From: Clostridiaceae bacterium
GTDB lineage: Bacteria > Bacillota > Clostridia > Acetivibrionales > DTU013
DNA: 10,791 bases
Direction of reading: 5' to 3'
Assembly: GCA_012799845.1 (NCBI GenBank)
Contig: JAAZKL010000049.1
Span: 1-10,791, forward strand
The notes beneath the pieces were generated by a model, which saw nothing but the letters and a program-made list of their open reading frames with translations, was not told where the DNA came from and made no database searches. A program made the translations under genes and the position numbers. Position 1 is the stretch's first letter, and each line of letters starts with the position of its first letter. Positions 7,118 through 10,791 of the stretch are shown one piece after another.

Positions 7118-7144
7118 GATGCATAAAGAGAATAAATATGCATC
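7118..7144. promoter_or_regulatory. 8-bp perfect dyad in the transporter leader, possible operator
   Basis: GATGCATA (7118-7125) and TATGCATC (7137-7144) form a perfect inverted repeat with an 11-base AT-rich spacer. It lies just downstream of the proposed promoter and 17 bases before the ribosome binding site, where a repressor or a leader hairpin could control expression. GATGCATA recurs at 8073-8080 before the permease gene. Confidence 0.4.
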
Positions 7145-7172
7145 ATTATTGCACAAAAAAGGAGAGAATGTT

Positions 7173-8036
7173 ATGAAAAGACTAATTGCACTTCTTGCTG
7201 CCTTGGCAGTACTTATGGTCGGCTTACTGGCAGGCTGCGGCGGCGGCACCAAATCCGCCGGCGGGGCTGGTGTCGTCAAGGTCATCGATATACCGCTGAC
7301 GGAAGAGGAGTATGCATTCGGCGTGGACAAGAGCCAGCCGGAGCTACTGGAAGAAGTGAACAAGTTCATCGCGAAGATCAAGTCTGACGGAACGTTTGAC
7401 AAGATACTCAACAACTATTTTGGCGACGGGACTCCGACACCGGTCACATCAGCGGAACCCGACCCGTCGAAGGATCAGCTCGTTGTGGCTACCAACGCGG
7501 CGTTCGAACCTTTTGAATATATGTCCGGTGACAAGTACCTCGGGATCGACATGGAGATCGCAGATCTGCTTGCGAAGCATCTTGGGAAAGAGCTTGTCAT
7601 CAGCAATATGGACTTTGACGCCGTATGTCTTTCCGTAGGCCAGGGCAAAGCGGACATCGCAATGGCCGGCCTCACGATAAAGGAAGAGAGAAAAGAATAC
7701 GTAACGTTCTCGGACAAATATTATGATGCAGCCCAGATGCTGATCGTGAAGTCTTCCGATAAGAAATTCGACAACTGCAAGACGAAGGAAGACGCGGAAG
7801 CCGTATTGAACGGATTCAGCGCGAACAACAAGATAGGCGTACAGATCGGCACTACCGGCGAGTTCTATGTCCGTGGCGATGAGGAATGGGGCTTCCCGGG
7901 ATATAATGTCGAGTGCAAGGGCTACAAATCAGGCTCGCTGGCAGTACAGGACATGCTCAACGGCAACCTGGATGCGGTCATTATAGATGAAGCTCCGGCA
8001 AAATGTATAACAGAAGCAATGAATGAAATGAACTGA
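7173..8036 (+). CDS. Amino acid ABC transporter substrate-binding lipoprotein, apparently circularly permuted
   Basis: This 287-residue family 3 solute-binding protein should capture a polar amino acid outside the membrane and deliver it to the adjacent permease. The ATG at 7173 follows GGAGAG. A lipoprotein signal ends in LLAGC (Cys22). Order after that is unusual: residues 34-85 (VIDIPLTEEEYAFGV through DGTFDKILNNYFGDG) look like the normal C-terminal end of the family; residues 86-101 are a Thr/Pro-rich linker; residues 102-287 begin with the normal N-terminus (VATNAAFEPFEY) and stop at AVIIDEAPAKCITEAMNEMN, just before that C-terminal part would be expected. Ligand-site features are present: Phe110 and Phe113, Arg173 in TIKEERKEYVTFS (carboxylate-binding Arg), GVQIGTTGE (222-230) and Asp272. 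Total length is normal. The sequence after the stop contains no missing C-terminus. The ligand cannot be named. Confidence 0.92.
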   Translation: MKRLIALLAALAVLMVGLLAGCGGGTKSAGGAGVVKVIDIPLTEEEYAFGVDKSQPELLEEVNKFIAKIKSDGTFDKILNNYFGDGTPTPVTSAEPDPSKDQLVVATNAAFEPFEYMSGDKYLGIDMEIADLLAKHLGKELVISNMDFDAVCLSVGQGKADIAMAGLTIKEERKEYVTFSDKYYDAAQMLIVKSSDKKFDNCKTKEDAEAVLNGFSANNKIGVQIGTTGEFYVRGDEEWGFPGYNVECKGYKSGSLAVQDMLNGNLDAVIIDEAPAKCITEAMNEMN

Positions 8037-8163
8037 CCATGACTGAACGATGGATCCTACCAGAGATGTATCGATGCATAGGGTCCGATGTCTCACCGGT
8101 TCCGGCTGGGCATCAGGCCTGAAAAAGTGTAGATCAGTCAAATAAATATCTAAGGGTACAGCA
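8037..8163 (+). other. Structured spacer between binding-protein and permease genes
   Basis: The 127-base spacer can fold: GGATCCTA (8052-8059) pairs with TAGGGTCC (8079-8086) with one G-U, and outer arms TGACTGA (8040-8046) and TCAGTCA (8134-8140) are exact complements. There is no run of T after the stems. Such structures between binding-protein and membrane-component genes often raise the share of binding protein by mRNA processing or protection; here that is inference. Confidence 0.35.
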
Positions 8164-8874
8164 ATGGGGAATTTTGATAAGAAGATAGCTAGATTCTGGG
8201 AGGTTTTCTTAAACCAAAACGGCTACACAAAGGTGCTGACCGGGCTTCAGAACACCCTGACGATAGCCGTTGCCGGTCTCGTGATAGGCATCGTCATCGG
8301 AACGGTGATCGCTGCCATCGAGGTTATGCCGAAATATAAGAGGCTGCCGAGGATACTTGACGGGTTATGCGCATTTTATGTCGGGCTGTTCAGGGGCACA
8401 CCCATAGTCGTCCAGTTACTGGTGACTTATTATGTCGTGTTGCCGCTGCTCGGCGTAAACATGCCGCCCGTCAATGTTTGCATCCTGGTATTCGGGCTCA
8501 ACAGCGGAGCGTATGTATCTGAGATAATGAGAGGCGGGATACTGTCCGTAGACCCGGGGCAGATGGAAGCGGGGCGTGCGGTTGGCCTGAGTTACACCGT
8601 AACGATGATGAAGATCGTCGTTCCCCAGGCGGTAAAGAATATACTGCCTACGTTGGGCAATGAACTGATAGTCCTGGTAAAAGAGACTTCGGTGGTAAGC
8701 TTTGTCGGGGCAGCGGACCTATATGTTGCATTCAGCTACATCGGCTCGAACAACTATGAGTTCATGGTTCCTTACCTGGTGATGGCGCTTATATATATCG
8801 TTCTGGTCATGGTTATCGCGATGTTTGTCAGAATAATGGAAAGGAGCCTGAGAAAAAGTGATAGACGTAATTGA
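8164..8874 (+). CDS. Polar amino acid ABC transporter permease (HisM/GlnP type)
   Basis: This 236-residue inner-membrane protein forms the translocation path, probably as a homodimer since only one permease gene is present. Hydrophobic segments lie at roughly residues 31-52, 70-96, 102-118 and 203-223, with a further helix near 177-192. FRGTP (76-80) is a hallmark of the polar amino acid permease family. The cytoplasmic EAA loop, which docks into the ATPase, is EAGRAVGLS (135-143) with the conserved Pro154 further on. The ATG at 8164 has a weak AAGGGT eight bases upstream, which fits modest translation compared with the binding protein. The gene end overlaps the ATPase start by 17 bases, implying coupled translation. 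The length is normal for the family and no damage is seen. Confidence 0.95.
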   Translation: MGNFDKKIARFWEVFLNQNGYTKVLTGLQNTLTIAVAGLVIGIVIGTVIAAIEVMPKYKRLPRILDGLCAFYVGLFRGTPIVVQLLVTYYVVLPLLGVNMPPVNVCILVFGLNSGAYVSEIMRGGILSVDPGQMEAGRAVGLSYTVTMMKIVVPQAVKNILPTLGNELIVLVKETSVVSFVGAADLYVAFSYIGSNNYEFMVPYLVMALIYIVLVMVIAMFVRIMERSLRKSDRRN

Positions 8875-9682
8875 TCTCAGAAAAAGTTTCGGCGGGCTCG
8901 AGGTGCTTAAGGGAATCACGACCACCATCAGGGAAGGCGAGAAGGTCGTTGTCGTGGGGCCCTCCGGAAGCGGCAAAAGTACGTTCCTGCGCTGCCTCAA
9001 CTGCCTTGAAGATCCCACTTCTGGCTCCATAATATTCGAAGGCGTCGATATTGCCGACATGAAGGTCGACATAAACATACACAGACGGCACATGGGGATG
9101 GTTTTCCAGCAGTTCAACCTGTTCAACAACAAGACGGTGCTGGGGAACATTATGCTGGCGCCGCTCCATATCAGGCTCACCGAACTCCGGAAGAAGAAGA
9201 TCAAAAATGTGTTCATAAAGATATATAATCTCTTTGCGGGGAACAAAAAGCCTCTTTACGAAACGAACACCACCAGGCAGCAAATAAAGCAGGAAGTGAG
9301 GGAAAATGCCCTCCGCCTTCTGAAGAGGATTGGGATCGAAGACAAAGCCGACGCGTATCCTTCCACGCTTTCGGGAGGCCAGAAACAGAGGATAGCCATA
9401 ATACGTGCACTGGCAATGAACCCGAAGGTGATCCTTTTCGATGAACCCACATCGGCCCTTGACCCCGAGATGGTGGGAGAGGTGTTGGATCTGATCAGAC
9501 AGCTGGCGGACGAAGGCATGACCATGGTGATAGTTACCCATGAGATGGGCTTCGCCAGGGAAGTTGCCACAAGGGTATTGTTCATGGATGACGGGCAGAT
9601 CCTCGAAGAAAATACGCCGGACAGGTTTTTCTCCGATCCGCAGAACCCGCGGGCAAGGGAATTCCTGTCAAAGGTGCTGTGA
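8858..9682 (+). CDS. Polar amino acid ABC transporter ATPase (GlnQ/HisP type) with an insertion
   Basis: This 274-residue cytoplasmic ATPase powers the transporter. Motifs in order are Walker A GPSGSGKST (34-42), Q-loop VFQQFNLF (82-89), ABC signature LSGGQKQR (171-178), Walker B VILFDE (191-196), D-loop SALD (199-202) and H-loop His228 in VTHEMGFA. All catalytic residues look intact. GlnQ-type proteins are usually near 240 residues; the surplus is an insert at about 108-146, lysine- and arginine-rich (LRKKKIKNVFIKIYNLF and after), between the Q-loop and the signature, in the helical subdomain that meets the permease. The start is GTG at 8858, inside the permease gene, with AAGGAG about 11 bases upstream. 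Co-transcription with the two preceding genes is likely. No clear terminator follows; a tandem repeat begins 15 bases past the stop. Confidence 0.95.
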   Translation: MIDVIDLRKSFGGLEVLKGITTTIREGEKVVVVGPSGSGKSTFLRCLNCLEDPTSGSIIFEGVDIADMKVDINIHRRHMGMVFQQFNLFNNKTVLGNIMLAPLHIRLTELRKKKIKNVFIKIYNLFAGNKKPLYETNTTRQQIKQEVRENALRLLKRIGIEDKADAYPSTLSGGQKQRIAIIRALAMNPKVILFDEPTSALDPEMVGEVLDLIRQLADEGMTMVIVTHEMGFAREVATRVLFMDDGQILEENTPDRFFSDPQNPRAREFLSKVL

Positions 9683-9696
9683 GGGCAGAGTTCCGG

Positions 9697-9818
9697 GTCG
9701 GGTCCTGTATGTTCAGAGTCGGGTCCTGTATGTTCAGACCCTCCGAGTCGATACTATATATTCAGACCCTCCGGATCAGGTCTTATATGTTCCTCCGGAT
9801 CAGGTCCTATATATTCAG
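9697..9818. repeat. Degenerate tandem repeat, five units of 21-28 bp
   Basis: Units at 9697-9717, 9718-9738, 9739-9766, 9767-9791 and 9792-9818 follow one another. The first two are identical 21-mers ending in TGTATGTTCAGA. Later units begin CCCTCCGA or CCTCCGGATCAGGTC and end TATATTCAG or similar. The array fills the gap between the convergent ATPase and DHH genes, and its last unit provides the DHH gene's final codons and stop. Some units contain GACC/GGTC inverted arms around TCCGGA, so a folded transcript is possible. No T tract is seen. Confidence 0.7.
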
Positions 9819-10791
9819 GGTATCAAGTATCCTGTTTTCAAGGAAGGAATGGAAGGTAGACCAGTTTTCCCGGAGCGACGCGTTCGGGATAAAACCGCCT
9901 GCCATTGATTTGTGCCCCCCGCCGCTGCCGAATCCGTTCAGTATCTCCACGATGAGCTTCCCGGCGTCGTAATGGGAGGTTTCATTCCTGACAGAGAACT
10001 TGACTCCTTCTTTTCGCTTTGAATACACTATCGACAGTTCGACTTCCTTCAGGGACATGATGAAATCCGATACTGTGCCGATCAGGGAATCCGGACAGTC
10101 GTTCCCAATGTATGCGATTCCGACGTTCCCGTATATCTTAATGTTCTTTATCGCATTGCTGTACGCATTCAGATCGCTGAACTGGAGCTTGTTTATCTGT
10201 ATCAGGTTCAGCAGTTCGATATCGGCAGCCTTGTAAAGCATATAGAACATGTCCAGGTCCAGGTCGCTGACGCCCCTCGACAGATCCAGCGTATCGGTCT
10301 TGATGCCGTAAAGGAGAGCGGTCGCGACGTTCTCAGGCAATTTCACATCATTTTCCGCGAAATACTCCGCAATGATCGATGAGCATGCTCCTACCCACGG
10401 CCTTATATCCTCAAACGAATAGCCGATTTTCTGGAATGTGGGATGATGGTCTATCGAGGCTATTTCATTGCCTATGAAATCTGTCACGTTGGAATTGCCC
10501 TTCTGTGAATCCACCAGCACTATACAGTCATCTTCAGTCATATCGGGTATTTCTCTGATATTATTCAGCGATATGCCCAGGAGCTCGATCATCCTGCTGG
10601 TACTGTATTTCTCGATTTCGCCGCGGTAGCATATGTCAGCGCTGATACCGGCTTTTTGCAGCAGATACTGCAGGCCGAAGGCGCTTCCTATCGAATCGGG
10701 GTCCGGGGAGTTGTGCATCTGGATAAAGATCCTCTGTGCTTTCGATGCCAATAAGTCAACAAGTGACTGGAGTTTGGTTTCTTTTTTCGCC
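9807..10791 (-). CDS. DHH/DHHA1 family phosphoesterase, NrnA-like (N-terminus beyond window)
   Basis: This predicted metal-dependent phosphodiesterase or phosphatase has 327 residues visible and an open frame at the right edge. The catalytic DHH domain shows HNSPDPDSIGSA near its N-terminus (about 10680-10716), VDSQKG as the second metal-binding motif, and SIDHHPT with the name-giving DHH at 10443-10451. The C-terminal DHHA1 domain has FGSGGGHKSMAGG (about 9890-9935), the substrate-binding GGGH motif. This domain pair occurs in NrnA (oligoribonuclease and pAp phosphatase) and in relatives that degrade cyclic dinucleotides, so the substrate is not settled. An in-frame TTG at 10751 exists, but the frame continues upstream with plausible helical sequence (KKETKLQSLVDLLA), so the true start is probably outside the window. 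It converges with the transporter genes, and its stop codon lies in the last unit of the tandem repeat. Confidence 0.9.
   Translation of the reverse strand, partial: AKKETKLQSLVDLLASKAQRIFIQMHNSPDPDSIGSAFGLQYLLQKAGISADICYRGEIEKYSTSRMIELLGISLNNIREIPDMTEDDCIVLVDSQKGNSNVTDFIGNEIASIDHHPTFQKIGYSFEDIRPWVGACSSIIAEYFAENDVKLPENVATALLYGIKTDTLDLSRGVSDLDLDMFYMLYKAADIELLNLIQINKLQFSDLNAYSNAIKNIKIYGNVGIAYIGNDCPDSLIGTVSDFIMSLKEVELSIVYSKRKEGVKFSVRNETSHYDAGKLIVEILNGFGSGGGHKSMAGGFIPNASLRENWSTFHSFLENRILDTLNI

Larger units (their letters stand above)
6968..7172. other. Intergenic region between xylanase and ABC transporter genes
   Basis: These 205 bases carry no credible gene. They hold a strong hairpin (7034-7056), a likely promoter (7073-7106), an 8-bp dyad (7118-7144) and the ribosome binding site GGAGAG (7161-7166) of the binding-protein gene. 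The stretch is much more AT-rich than the coding regions. Confidence 0.6.

Noticed and set aside
7119..7172. Upstream ATG (7119) as start of the binding protein
   Set aside because: It would put 18 polar residues before a standard lipoprotein signal peptide and lies inside the dyad; the ATG at 7173 has a good ribosome binding site.
8719..9541. Long minus-strand frames (175 and 237 codons) opposite the permease and ATPase
   Set aside because: They overlap conserved ABC transporter motifs on the plus strand and show no domain of their own.
9697..9818. Possible CRISPR array
   Set aside because: Units are contiguous with no unique spacers, vary in length and sequence, and no cas gene is present.
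9540..9972. Plus-strand frames with repetitive peptides (RVLYVQ-like) past the ATPase
   Set aside because: The peptide repetition only reflects the tandem DNA repeat; the frames begin inside the ATPase gene and run into the antisense of the DHH gene.
10751..10753. TTG as the start of the DHH gene
   Set aside because: The frame continues to the window edge with sensible helical sequence and no ribosome binding site is seen before the TTG, so the gene is better treated as cut by the window.
1..10791. tRNA, rRNA, insertion sequence or prophage-like features
   Set aside because: No cloverleaf, transposase motif, long terminal inverted repeat or integrase was recognised on either strand.

Overview
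The window looks like a chromosomal segment of a plant-polysaccharide-degrading anaerobic member of the Bacillota (Clostridia). The reasons are a CelC-like family 5 glucanase, lipoprotein signal peptides, GGAGG-type ribosome binding sites, frequent AGG and ATA codons at roughly balanced GC, and the pairing of glycoside hydrolases with a GlnPQ-type transporter. The genus cannot be fixed from sequence reading alone.

Layout. (1) 1-624, minus strand: 5' two thirds of an ATP-dependent 6-phosphofructokinase gene (pfkA), running off the left edge. (2) 625-923: non-coding, with a plausible pfkA promoter, a hairpin terminator for the gene to its right, and several short direct repeats. (3) 924-4208, minus strand: a two-gene unit, a CelC-like GH5 glucanase followed by a GH3 beta-glucosidase. 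Neither has a signal peptide. (4) 4209-4522: divergent regulatory region with a good promoter on each strand. (5) 4523-6967, plus strand: a large lipid-anchored xylanase (lipobox, long D/S/G/A linker, CBM22-like module, GH10, CBM9-like module). (6) 6968-7172: intergenic, with a perfect hairpin, a promoter and a dyad. (7) 7173-9682, plus strand: a three-gene polar amino acid ABC transporter (binding lipoprotein, permease, ATPase). (8) 9683-9806: a degenerate tandem repeat between convergent genes. (9) 9807-10791, minus strand: a DHH/DHHA1 phosphoesterase whose N-terminus lies beyond the right edge.

How it fits together. The xylanase would act at the cell surface on xylan. The divergent GH5/GH3 pair would act in the cytoplasm on imported beta-glucan oligosaccharides and release glucose, which enters glycolysis through the phosphofructokinase next door. 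The amino acid transporter and the DHH enzyme are probably unrelated neighbours.

The most unusual feature is the transporter's binding protein (7173-8036). It appears to be a natural circular permutation of the family 3 solute-binding fold: the segment that normally ends the protein sits directly after the lipobox, is joined by a Thr/Pro-rich linker to the usual N-terminus, and is absent from the C-terminus. Other points of interest are a missing start codon at the ideal position in the xylanase gene, an insertion in the transporter ATPase, and repeat arrays in both outer intergenic regions that share a short core. No RNA gene, insertion sequence, CRISPR array or complete new defence-type system was seen.
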